NCBI RefSeq assembly: GCF_029541745.1
Contig: NZ_CP089746.1
Location: forward strand, 7,821,559-7,885,558
Source of the DNA: Streptomyces sp. LX-29
GTDB taxonomy: Bacteria; Actinomycetota; Actinomycetes; Streptomycetales; Streptomycetaceae
Reading direction: 5' to 3'
DNA: 64,000 bases
The notes under the pieces were generated by a model. It saw nothing but the letters and a program-made list of their open reading frames with translations. It had not been told where the DNA came from and did not search any database. How positions within the stretch are numbered: position 1 is the first letter of the stretch; each line of letters starts with the position of its first letter. Positions 35,454 through 44,000 of the stretch are shown here, piece after piece. A program made the position numbers and the translations under genes.

Positions 35454-36596
35454 GTGGACTTCGACTGGAGTGCCGAACAACACGACCTCTACACATCCGT
35501 CCTGGCCGGGGCGCGGACGGCCTTCCCCGAGGACACGGCCCGCGCGGACACGGCGTACACCCGTGCGCAGTGGTCGCGACTGGCCCCGCTCGGACTGCTC
35601 GGAGCGAGTGTGCCGGAAGACCGGGGCGGCCGCGGGCTCGGGGCGCTGGACAGTGCGCTGGCCTTCGAAGCCGCCGGCCGGGGCTGCGTGAACACCGGCA
35701 TTCTGTTCGCGGCCGCCGCGCATCTGTTCTCCTGCGCCATGCCGATCCTCGAATTCGCCACCCCCGGAACGTGCCGGCGGCTGCTGCCCGACATGTGCTC
35801 GGGGGCACTGATCGCGGGGAACGCGATGACCGAGCCGGACTCCGGATCGGACGTGTCACGGCTCGCCGTGACGGCGCGGCGGGTCGCCGACGGATTCCTG
35901 CTCAGCGGCACCAAGAGCTTTGTGAGCAACGGCCCCACAGCCGACCTCTATGTGACCTACGCGACCACCGACCCGAGGGCCGGCCACCTGGGAATCACCG
36001 CATTCGTCGTCGACCGCGCGGCACCGGGCGTGGCGGCGGGGGAGCCGCTGGACAAGATGGGCCTGCTGTCATGCCCGGCCGGACCGGTGACGTTCGATCG
36101 CTGCTTCGTACCGGACGAGCAGGTCCTCGGCGTCCCCGGACAGGGCGGAGCGATCTTCCAGCACTCCATGCGCTGGGAACGGTCCTGCCTCTTCGCCGTC
36201 TACCTCGGGGTACAGCAGCGGCTCCTCGACCGGTGCGTGGAACACGTACGCCGCCGCCGGCAGTCCGGCCGCCCGCTGGCCGAGTTCCAGTCCGTGGCCA
36301 ATCGCGTCGTCGACATGAAGCTGCGGCTGGAGAGCGGCCGGCTGCTGCTCTACCGGGCCTGCGACGCCCTCGACCGCGACGACCAGGACGCCGCGTTGTG
36401 GGTGTCCCTGTCCAAACTGGCCGTTTCCGAAGCGGCCGTGGCCAGCGCGCTGGACGCCGTCCAACTGCTCGGTGGGCGCGGCTATCTGCGGGACGAAGGC
36501 ATCGAGGCCGCGCTCCGGGACGCCGTGCCGACCACCATCTTCTCCGGCACCTCGGAGATTCAGCGCCAACTGATCGCGAGGGCGATGGGACTGTGA
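35454..36596 (+). CDS. Acyl-CoA dehydrogenase family, L-prolyl-S-PCP dehydrogenase (PltE-like)
   Basis: 380 residues, full length for the family. GTG start with GGGGAGG 4 nt upstream. Family signatures are MTEPDSGSD in the middle (flavin/substrate loop) and FSGTSEIQRQLIARAMG at the C-terminus. In pyoluteorin-, clorobiocin- and undecylprodigiosin-type pathways this flavoenzyme oxidises carrier-bound proline to pyrrole-2-carboxyl. The identification rests on context: the next genes are an adenylating enzyme, a stand-alone carrier protein and a halogenase, i.e. the complete pyrrole set. Its stop overlaps the GTG of the next gene (GTGA), implying translational coupling. A general fatty acyl-CoA dehydrogenase is a much less likely alternative in this operon. 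Confidence 0.88.
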   Translation: MDFDWSAEQHDLYTSVLAGARTAFPEDTARADTAYTRAQWSRLAPLGLLGASVPEDRGGRGLGALDSALAFEAAGRGCVNTGILFAAAAHLFSCAMPILEFATPGTCRRLLPDMCSGALIAGNAMTEPDSGSDVSRLAVTARRVADGFLLSGTKSFVSNGPTADLYVTYATTDPRAGHLGITAFVVDRAAPGVAAGEPLDKMGLLSCPAGPVTFDRCFVPDEQVLGVPGQGGAIFQHSMRWERSCLFAVYLGVQQRLLDRCVEHVRRRRQSGRPLAEFQSVANRVVDMKLRLESGRLLLYRACDALDRDDQDAALWVSLSKLAVSEAAVASALDAVQLLGGRGYLRDEGIEAALRDAVPTTIFSGTSEIQRQLIARAMGL

Positions 36597-38101
36597 ACCT
36601 GCACCGACTGGTGGCCGAAGCGGCCGCCCGCACCCCTGAGGCCCCGGCGATCCGCGACATGACCGGGAGCATCAGCTACTACCAACTCGACGCGCTGGCC
36701 GACCAGTACGCCGCCGCGCTCCTCGACCACGGGATCCGGACCGGGGACCGGGTGCTGCTGTGGACCGGCAAGAGCGCCGACGTGGTCGCCGTCATGCAGG
36801 CGGCACTGCGCATCGGCGCCGTCTACGTCCCCGTCGCCTCATCGAACCCGATCGGCCGGGTGCGCCGCATCGCCGCCGACTGCCGCCCCGCGCTGCTGGT
36901 GACCGAGCTCGACGCCCCGCCGGACACCGCGACGCTGGAAAGCCTCGGCGTGCCCGTGGCCGACTGCGCCGCGCTACGCGCCGTCGCCGAACCCGGGCGC
37001 CGCCCCGAGCACCACCGCGGCGCCCCCGACGACCCCGCGTACATCCTCTACACCTCCGGCTCCACCGGCGAGCCCAAAGGAGTCTGCCTGAGCCACCGCA
37101 ACGCCCTGGCCTTCGTCGACTGGGCCGCCGCCGAGCTGCGGCTGCGGCCCGAGGACCGGCTGGCCAACCACGCGCCGTTCAACTTCGACCTCTCCGTCTT
37201 CGACCTCTACGGCGCCTTCCGCGCCGGGGCCTCGACCCATCTCGTCCCCGACACCCTGGCCTACGCCCCCGACCAGCTCACCGAACTGCTCGACCGCCGG
37301 CGGATCACGATCTGGTACTCGGTGCCGTCCGCGCTGCTGCTGATGATGCGCGAGGCCCGGCTGCTCGAGTGGGGCCCACTGTCCCTCCGCGCCTGCGTCT
37401 TCGCCGGCGAGCCCTTCCCTCTGGAGGACGCCCGGCGGCTGCGCGCCGCCTGGCCGCAGGTCCGGCTGCTCAACTGGTACGGCCCGACCGAGACCAACGT
37501 CTGCACCTCGTACGAGCTCACCGCCGCCGACCTCGACCGCACCACCCCGCTGCCGATCGGCACCGCGTGCTGCGGAGACGACGTGCGGCTGGAGCCCCGG
37601 CCGGACGGGACGGAGGAGATCGTCGTGGACGGGCCGACCGTGATGCTGGGCTACTGGGGTCGCCCCCCGCACCACGGACCGTACCGGACCGGCGACCTGG
37701 GGCGGCGCGACCCGCACGGCACCCTGGAGTACCTGGGCCGATACGACGACCTGGTGAAGGTGCGCGGCCACCGGGTCGAGCCCGGCGAGGTGGAGGCCGC
37801 CCTGTCGTCCCACCCCGCGATCGACAGCGCCGTGGTGCTGGTCTCGGGAGCCGGCGGCCACGAGGCGCGCATCCACGCCGTCGTCGTCCCCCGACCCGGA
37901 CACCACCCGGAGCTGCTCGACATCAAGCGGCACTGCGCGGCACTCCTACCCCGATACATGATCGTCGACACGGTCCATGTGGTGGCGCGCCTGCCCCGCA
38001 ACCCCCACGGCAAGACCGACCGACGAGCACTCGTCGAAGCGCTGCTGGCCGACACGCTCAAGCGAGACTCAGGAACGGTCGGAGAGAATGGCCGCGTCTG
38101 A
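36593..38101 (+). CDS. L-prolyl-AMP ligase, stand-alone adenylation enzyme (PltF-like)
   Basis: 502 residues. GTG at 36593 overlaps the previous stop by 4 nt; the frame is open further upstream but inside the dehydrogenase gene, so that extension is rejected. Adenylation motifs are in order: YTSGSTGEPKG (153-163), FNFDLSVFDLYG (196-207), NWYGPTETN, YRTGDLG, KVRGHRVEPGEVE and the A10 lysine in NPHGKTDR. No carrier or condensation domain is fused. It should activate L-proline with ATP and load the small carrier protein encoded next. Proline specificity is inferred from the operon; the specificity pocket was not compared with known enzymes. Confidence 0.88.
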   Translation: MNLHRLVAEAAARTPEAPAIRDMTGSISYYQLDALADQYAAALLDHGIRTGDRVLLWTGKSADVVAVMQAALRIGAVYVPVASSNPIGRVRRIAADCRPALLVTELDAPPDTATLESLGVPVADCAALRAVAEPGRRPEHHRGAPDDPAYILYTSGSTGEPKGVCLSHRNALAFVDWAAAELRLRPEDRLANHAPFNFDLSVFDLYGAFRAGASTHLVPDTLAYAPDQLTELLDRRRITIWYSVPSALLLMMREARLLEWGPLSLRACVFAGEPFPLEDARRLRAAWPQVRLLNWYGPTETNVCTSYELTAADLDRTTPLPIGTACCGDDVRLEPRPDGTEEIVVDGPTVMLGYWGRPPHHGPYRTGDLGRRDPHGTLEYLGRYDDLVKVRGHRVEPGEVEAALSSHPAIDSAVVLVSGAGGHEARIHAVVVPRPGHHPELLDIKRHCAALLPRYMIVDTVHVVARLPRNPHGKTDRRALVEALLADTLKRDSGTVGENGRV

Positions 38102-38149
38102 CGGTCCCACAGCAGCTCCCGACCCCACCCGGCGTATCAGGAGACACAG

Positions 38150-38425
38150 GTGCCCGACAGCGATCGCACAACCCTGCTGAACCAGCTCTTCGCCTACGTC
38201 AGGGACGAACTGGTGGGCGACGCGACCCTCACACCGAAAATCACCCCCCAGACCCCGCTGCTCGAATGGGGAATCCTGGACTCGGTGCGCACCGCGCGCC
38301 TGCTGGCCCATCTGCGCGACAACCTCGATGTCCGGGTGCCACCCACCCACATGACGGGGCACCACTTCAAGGACGTGGCGAGCATCGCCGACCTCGTCTG
38401 GTCGCTCCGCTCCCAGCCCGCCTGA
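38150..38425 (+). CDS. Stand-alone peptidyl carrier protein (PltL-like)
   Basis: 91 residues. GTG start with AGGAGA 5 nt upstream. The phosphopantetheine site is WGILDSVRTA, with Ser45 as attachment residue. Length and single-domain form fit type II carriers such as PltL and CloN5, on which proline is loaded, oxidised to pyrrole and halogenated. Located 48 bp after the ligase and 18 bp before the halogenase. Confidence 0.9.
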   Translation: MPDSDRTTLLNQLFAYVRDELVGDATLTPKITPQTPLLEWGILDSVRTARLLAHLRDNLDVRVPPTHMTGHHFKDVASIADLVWSLRSQPA

Positions 38426-38443
38426 CCCGTCGACGGAGCCCGC

Positions 38444-39799
38444 ATGCACGTCACCGACGATATCGACATCGGCATCATCGGCGGTGGCCCCGCCGGCTCG
38501 ACCGCCGCCTCCTACCTCGCCCGGGCCGGGCTGTCCGTCGCCGTCTTCGAAAGCGAGCTCTTCCCCCGGGAGCACGTCGGAGAGTCCCTGGTCCCGGCCA
38601 CCACACCGGTCCTCCTGGACATCGGCGCCATGGAGAAGATCGAGGCGGCCGGCTTCCCGAAGAAGTACGGGGCCGCGTGGACCGCGGCGGGGACACAGGG
38701 CGTCGACCCGCTGGACTTCCGAGTGGAGGGCCACGGCCTGGGCGTCGCCCAGGTGCTGTTCAACGAGCGGGAACAGCTGGGCGTCGACCGCGACCACACC
38801 TTCCACGTGGACCGCGGCGAGTTCGACCTCATCCTGCTCAAGCACGCCCAGAGTCTCGGCGCCAAGGTCTTCACCGGGGTCCGGGTCCGCGAGGTCGACT
38901 TCGCCGACCCCGACCACCCGGTGCTGCGTGTCGCGATCGGCCCGGCGCGAACCGACATCCCCGTGCGCATGGTCGTCGACGCCAGCGGACGCGGCACCCT
39001 GCTCGGCCGACAGCTCAAGGTCAAGGTTCCCGACCCGGTGTTCAACCAATACGCCGTGCACACCTGGTTCGAAGGACTCGACCGACGGGCACTGGCCGAG
39101 AGCCGGCAGCAGACCGACTTCATCTTCATCCACTTCCTGCCCCTCGCCGACACCTGGGTGTGGCAGATCCCCATCACCGAAACCATCACCTCAGTCGGCG
39201 TGGTCACCCAGAGAGCGCGCTTCAGGGCCGCCAAGGACGACCTGGAGGGCTTCTTCTGGGACTCGGTGGCCAGCCGCCCCGAACTGGAGCGCGCCCTGCG
39301 ACCCACCCGGCGGGTGCGCCCCTTCAAGGCCGAGGGCGACTACAGCTACGGCATGCGCCAGGTCGCCGGCGACGGGATGGTGATGATCGGCGACGCGGCC
39401 CGGTTCGTCGATCCGATCTTCTCCAGCGGCGTCAGCGTCGCGATGAACAGCGCCCGACTGGCCTGCAAGGACATCATCGCCGCCGCGGCCGCCGGCGACT
39501 TCCGCGCCCCACGGTTCGACACCTACGTGAACACCCTGCGGCGCGGCGTCTCCAACTGGTACGAGTTCATCTCGATCTACTACCGGCTCAACATCCTCTT
39601 CACCGCCTTCGTACAGGACCCCCGCTACCGCATCGACGTCCTGAAACTGCTTCAGGGCGACGTCTACAACGACGCGGAGCCCGCGGCGCTGCTCGCGATG
39701 CGCGAGTTCGTGGCGGCGGTGGAGGACGACCCCACACACCTGTGGCACGACCGACTCGGCAACCTCAAGGTCTCCCCCGAGGCCAAGTGCCTGTTCTGA
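38444..39799 (+). CDS. FADH2-dependent halogenase, pyrrolyl-S-PCP chlorinating (PltA-like)
   Basis: 451 residues. The N-terminal FAD motif GIIGGGPAG (GxGxxG at 13-18) and the halogenase signature WVWQIP (238-243) are both present, and Lys73/Lys74 in GFPKKYGA is in the place of the catalytic lysine that carries the halogenating species. The second FAD region GDAARFVDPIFSSGV is intact. It is therefore expected to be active and, as PltA does, to chlorinate the pyrrole ring while bound to the carrier protein. The number and position of chlorines cannot be read from the sequence. Needs FADH2 from a flavin reductase, not seen in this window. Last gene of the operon, ended by a hairpin. Confidence 0.9.
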   Translation: MHVTDDIDIGIIGGGPAGSTAASYLARAGLSVAVFESELFPREHVGESLVPATTPVLLDIGAMEKIEAAGFPKKYGAAWTAAGTQGVDPLDFRVEGHGLGVAQVLFNEREQLGVDRDHTFHVDRGEFDLILLKHAQSLGAKVFTGVRVREVDFADPDHPVLRVAIGPARTDIPVRMVVDASGRGTLLGRQLKVKVPDPVFNQYAVHTWFEGLDRRALAESRQQTDFIFIHFLPLADTWVWQIPITETITSVGVVTQRARFRAAKDDLEGFFWDSVASRPELERALRPTRRVRPFKAEGDYSYGMRQVAGDGMVMIGDAARFVDPIFSSGVSVAMNSARLACKDIIAAAAAGDFRAPRFDTYVNTLRRGVSNWYEFISIYYRLNILFTAFVQDPRYRIDVLKLLQGDVYNDAEPAALLAMREFVAAVEDDPTHLWHDRLGNLKVSPEAKCLF

Positions 39800-39806
39800 G
39801 GTTGGC

Positions 39807-39842
39807 GCAGCCCGCCGCCGGACATCCCCGGCGGCGGGCTGC
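39807..39842. terminator. Strong hairpin terminator between convergent units
   Basis: Perfect 15-bp inverted repeat (GCAGCCCGCCGCCGG / CCGGCGGCGGGCTGC) with a 6-nt loop, 8 bp after the halogenase stop. It separates the pyrrole operon from the facing aveC-like 2 unit and could stop transcription from both sides. Confidence 0.85.
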
Positions 39843-39910
39843 GTCGTAGCACCGACTGCGCCGTACCGGCAGTGGAGGGAAGGACACCCCACGGCTGGTA
39901 CGGAGACACG

Positions 39911-40966
39911 TCAGTACGCGGCGGGAGGACGGAAGAAGTCCGGCAGGTCAGTGGGCGGGCTGCCGTGGTTCCAGGCGAACAGCATATGACCCACCGCGTA
40001 CGCGACGTAGGCCACATTGGTGACTCCGGCCACCGCCAGCAGCCGCAGCCATGTGGTGCGCCGCCACGACAGCTCGCCGACCCCACGCTCCGCCAGCGTC
40101 TCGCCCCGCTCGTTCACGGCCAGCCGCAACATGGCCAGCGCGGCGAAGTACGTGCCGGCCGTGACGAGTTCGTACACGGGGAACTGGTACCAGGTGCCGC
40201 TGAAGAGCGTGAGCTCGGGCGTCGCACCCGACCAGATGAAGAACCCCAGCGCCGGAAGGAACGGCTCCGAGGTGGCGGTGAGCACCATCCCCAGCAGAAC
40301 GGCGAATCCCATCAGGCGGATCGGCCGGATCCCTGGACGGCGCTTCGCCAGCCACTGCACGCCGGCGCCCACGACGATGGCCGACAGAGCCGTCCCCAGA
40401 CCCGCGACCAGCGCATGCCACGGCATCTCCGCCTGCTGATGCTCCCCCGGCCCCTGCCACCCCGGGACGTACGGAGCCCAGGAACTCGTCGCCATGAACT
40501 GATTGGTGTTCACGGTGATCACCGGGTGGAACCAGTTCAGCAGGGGATCCTGCCAGGCGCTCAGCACACAACCGATGACCAGCAGGAGGTCGAAGGTGGC
40601 CCGCCGTTGGGCACGGGACTCCCGCACGAACTTGACGGTCAGCACCACCACGGGCACCACCGTCAGGAGCGGGACCAACACACCGATCACTTCCATGGTG
40701 GTGCCGAAGCCGGAAGACTCGGGCGCCTTGTCGATGTGTGTGCCGTCGACCAGCCAACTGACCAGGACGTACGTCTGCAACACCACGAAGAACGCGCCCA
40801 GACACGCCCAGACCACGACAGGCGGCACCCGTCGACCACGGCGACCCGGCGCGGCAGGCGAGGGGCCGGCATCCGCCCGCACCACCCTCTGCCCCGGCGG
40901 AGAGGGCGACTGCGTCTCGGTCGTTGCGTCTCCCGCGTCCGGTACGGAAGCCTGATGGCTGCTCAT
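39911..40966 (-). CDS. AveC-family spirocyclase-like membrane protein, copy 2
   Basis: 351 residues from ATG 40966. The frame is open farther upstream but without a ribosome binding site and into the PKS gene, whereas AGGAGAGGAC precedes this ATG. About seven hydrophobic segments follow a polar N-terminus of roughly 50 residues. It shares with copy 1 the blocks SWAPYVPGWQ, PELTLFSGTWYQFPVY and PDFFRPPAAY, but elsewhere differs substantially (N-terminal extension, loops), so this is an old paralogue, not a recent duplicate. It lies 55 bp after the TE-ending PKS C and is the last gene of its unit, as copy 1 follows PKS B. Predicted activity: spiroketal formation or a related cyclisation/dehydration. 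Which PKS product it acts on is unknown. Confidence 0.87.
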   Translation of the reverse strand: MSSHQASVPDAGDATTETQSPSPPGQRVVRADAGPSPAAPGRRGRRVPPVVVWACLGAFFVVLQTYVLVSWLVDGTHIDKAPESSGFGTTMEVIGVLVPLLTVVPVVVLTVKFVRESRAQRRATFDLLLVIGCVLSAWQDPLLNWFHPVITVNTNQFMATSSWAPYVPGWQGPGEHQQAEMPWHALVAGLGTALSAIVVGAGVQWLAKRRPGIRPIRLMGFAVLLGMVLTATSEPFLPALGFFIWSGATPELTLFSGTWYQFPVYELVTAGTYFAALAMLRLAVNERGETLAERGVGELSWRRTTWLRLLAVAGVTNVAYVAYAVGHMLFAWNHGSPPTDLPDFFRPPAAY

Positions 40967-40970
40967 ACTT

Positions 40971-40980
40971 GTCCTCTCCT
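40971..40980 (-). promoter_or_regulatory. Ribosome binding site of aveC-like copy 2
   Basis: AGGAGAGGAC on the minus strand, 4 nt before the ATG at 40966; it decides the start inside a longer open frame. Confidence 0.65.
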
Positions 40981-41021
40981 TGATGACGACGCTGCCTCGA
41001 GCTTTCGGCCCTCTTCTGAGC

Positions 41022-44000
41022 TCAGAACGTCGAGTCGAGCCAGCAGTCCACCGACTCGGCCGTGGCGAAGGCGTGTTCCTGCATGATGGTGAAGTGGTCG
41101 CCGGCGACATCCATGGGTGTGTGAGGGAACTCCCACATGGGTCGCCACTCCTCCTGACTCGAGACCTCCGACATCTCGTCGGCCACCCGGTCGACACCCC
41201 GTAGGCACAAGGTGGGCATGGAGGTCGCCTGCGGCACATGGTTCGCGAAGAGCCGCAGATAGCAGCCCATGGCGGTCAGCCGTGTGTCGTCCATCCGCAG
41301 CCCGAAGATCCGCTCCGTCTCGAACATGCCGTTGGCGAGCTCTCGGGCGAGAGTCACCATCGACGCGCTTCCGTACGCATAGGTGTCGATCAGGACCAAG
41401 GCCGCCGGGGGCCTTCCGATGGCTTCGAGGTGAACGGCCAGCGCATGTGCGACCAGCCCACCACCGGAGTGACCGACGAGGACGAAGGGCGTGTCACCGA
41501 CACAGTCGAGTGCGAGCTTGGACTCGAACTCCATCAACGCTTCCATGGACGCGGGGGTGCTCTCCTCCGCGGCGAAACCAGGCAGCGGAAGGAACCACAT
41601 GTCTCGCACCCCACGGAAATAAGATGCGAAGCGCGCGTACTGGTTCGGGCTGGCCACGGCGGCCACGGTGGGAAGGCAGAGCAGGGACGGCTGCACCGCC
41701 CCCCGCGCCAGCCGCAGGGGGCTGGGCGCTGGCCCCATGTCCGCCACGGATGCGAACCCGGGGCGGAAGTAGGAGGCAGCACGCATGAGCTGCATGCCGC
41801 GCGGCACTTCGTCGAGGTCGTGGGCACGCCGGAAGAGCGAAGCCAAGGAGTGCGGCAGAATCTCCGCCGACTCCGATGGCGATGCCCCGGCCGAGAGGTT
41901 CGCCTCGGCCCCGCGCACCGGCCCCGTGGCGCTCTCAGCCGTGCCTTCACCGCCTGGATCGGCCGCCGTCCCGGAGACATCGAGTACGGCCTGGAGGTGG
42001 CGTGCGAACGCCGTGGGGGTCGAGTGGTCGAAGACCAGGGTCGCTGGCAGACGCAGTCCGGTCTCTCCGGCCATCCGCTTGCACAGCTCCAGGACGGTCA
42101 GGGAATCGAAGCCCGCTTCCATGAACCCCACGCTGGGGTTGATCGCTTCATAGGAAGCATGCCCGAGTGCGACCGCCGCATGGGTGCGGACCAAGTGGAG
42201 CAGCGTTTCGGTCTGCTCAGAGGCAGCCATCCCGGCCAGCTTGCGCCGAAGGCGAGCGGGTGCCTCGTGCCTGTCGGTTGGTGTGTCGGGGTTGGTGGTT
42301 TCGGTGGCCGCCGCGATGGCTTCGGGGATGTCGGTGATGAGTGGGCTGTGGCGGATGGAGGTGAATGTTTCGGTGAAGCGTTGCCAGTCGATGTGGGTGA
42401 TGGTGAGGAAGGTTTCGTCGTGGTCGAGTGCTTGTTGGAGGGCGGTGATGGCGAGTTGGGGGTCCATCGCTCGTACGCCGCGGCGGTTGAGTTGTCGGGT
42501 GGAGGTTTCTTCGGCTGCCATGCCGGTGTCGGCCCAGGCTCCCCAGGCGAGGGAGGTGGCGGGGAGTCCTGTGGCGCGTCGGTGGTGGGCGAGTGCGTCG
42601 AGGTAGGCGTTGGCGGCGGCGTAGCCTCCTTGGTCGCCTCCGCCCCATACGCCTGCTCCGGAGGAGAAGAGGACGAAGGCGGTGAGGGGGGTGTCGCGGG
42701 TGAGTTCGTGGAGGTGTTGGGCTGCTTGGACTTTGGGGCGGGTGACGTGGGCGAGGTCGGTGAGGGTGGTGTGGGTGAGGGGTGCGTAGTGGGCGGTGCC
42801 GGCGGTGTGGATGACGGCGGTGAGGGGGTGTTCGGGTGGGATGGTGGTGAGGAGTTCGGTGAGGGCGTGGCGGTCGGTGGTGTCGCAGGCGGTGATGGTG
42901 ACGTGGGCGCCGAGTTCGGTGAGTTCGGTGTGGAGTTCGGTGGCGCCGGGTGCGTGGGGTCCGCGGCGGCTGGTCAACAGCAGGTGGGGGGTGTACGGCG
43001 AGTTGGTCTTCGCCCTTCCACGGGCCCTGATCACCGGGTGGAGTGCTGGTGAGGTGGGTGTGGGCGGTCTGGCCCGTGGTTGGGGTGGGTGTTGCTGGTG
43101 GGTGTGGTGGTGGGGATGTCGATGAGGCCGCCCCAGCGGTGGGGTGTTCGGGGTGACGCGGCCCAGTCTCCAGTCCAGGGCGAGGAGCGACAGCACGCCG
43201 ACGGTGGGGTGTTCGGTGGTGTGGGTGCGGAGGTGTTGGGCGAGTGCTTCCCGGTCGGTGGTGTGGGGGTCGATGTGGGTGGCGTGGGTGGGGGTGCCGA
43301 GCTGGTCGAGGGAGCTCAGGCAGGCGGTGACCGCGTCGTGGTCGGCCTGGGCGGTGGGGATGATGACGAGCCAGGTGCCGTCGACCGCGTCAGTGGTGTG
43401 TGGGGTGGTGGGGGGTGGTGTGGGGAGGGGTTTCCAGGTGATCTTGTAGCGCCAGGTGTCGAGGGTGTGGCGTTCGCGTTGGCGTTGGTGCCAGCCGGAG
43501 AGCATCGGTAGAACGGCGCTGAGGGAGTCGTGTTCCTGGTCTGTCACGTTCAGGGTCTGGGCCACAGCGGTCAGGTCCTGGCGTTCGACCGCCTCCCAGA
43601 ACCGGGCCTCCACACCATTCCCTTCCGCATCCACGCGAGTGGACGCGGCCGCGCTCGCAAGCCAGTACCGCTCACGCTGGAACGGGTAGGTGGGCAGATC
43701 TACCCGTTGTGCTGTGGTGCTGTTGAAGAGATGGCTCCAGGTCACTTGGAGGCCGTGAGCGTATGCCTCGGCGACAGAGGTCAGGAAACGCTGCGGACCA
43801 TCCTCATCACGCCACAAGGTGCCGACGATGATGGGTCGGACAGCATCATCGGAAGCGGGTGTTGCCGTGACGACGTCGTGGATGGTGTGGGTGAGAACGG
43901 GGTGCGGGCTGGCTTCGATGAAGGTGTGGTGTCCCTGGGCTGCCAGGGTGTGGAGGGCGTCGGCGAGCCGGACGGGTTGGCGGAGGTTGCGGTACCAGTA

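Noticed and set aside
30496..35691. Plus-strand open frame of 1731 codons opposite PKS A, running into the dehydrogenase gene
   Set aside because: No ribosome binding site or domain; conserved KS/AT/KR motifs are on the other strand. Same for the frames at 2386-4911 and 8344-10974.
35402..36592. Upstream extension of the prolyl-AMP ligase frame to 35402
   Set aside because: It overlaps the well-conserved dehydrogenase gene in another frame, and the adenylation fold begins right at the GTG at 36593.
39872..41086. Plus-strand frame of 404 codons opposite aveC-like 2
   Set aside because: Gln/Arg/His-rich, no domain; the minus strand encodes a membrane protein with conserved AveC blocks.
40967..41239. 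N-terminal extension of aveC-like 2 to 41239
   Set aside because: It would overlap the TE-coding end of PKS C, is Arg/Ser/Pro-rich, and lacks a ribosome binding site; ATG 40966 has a strong one.
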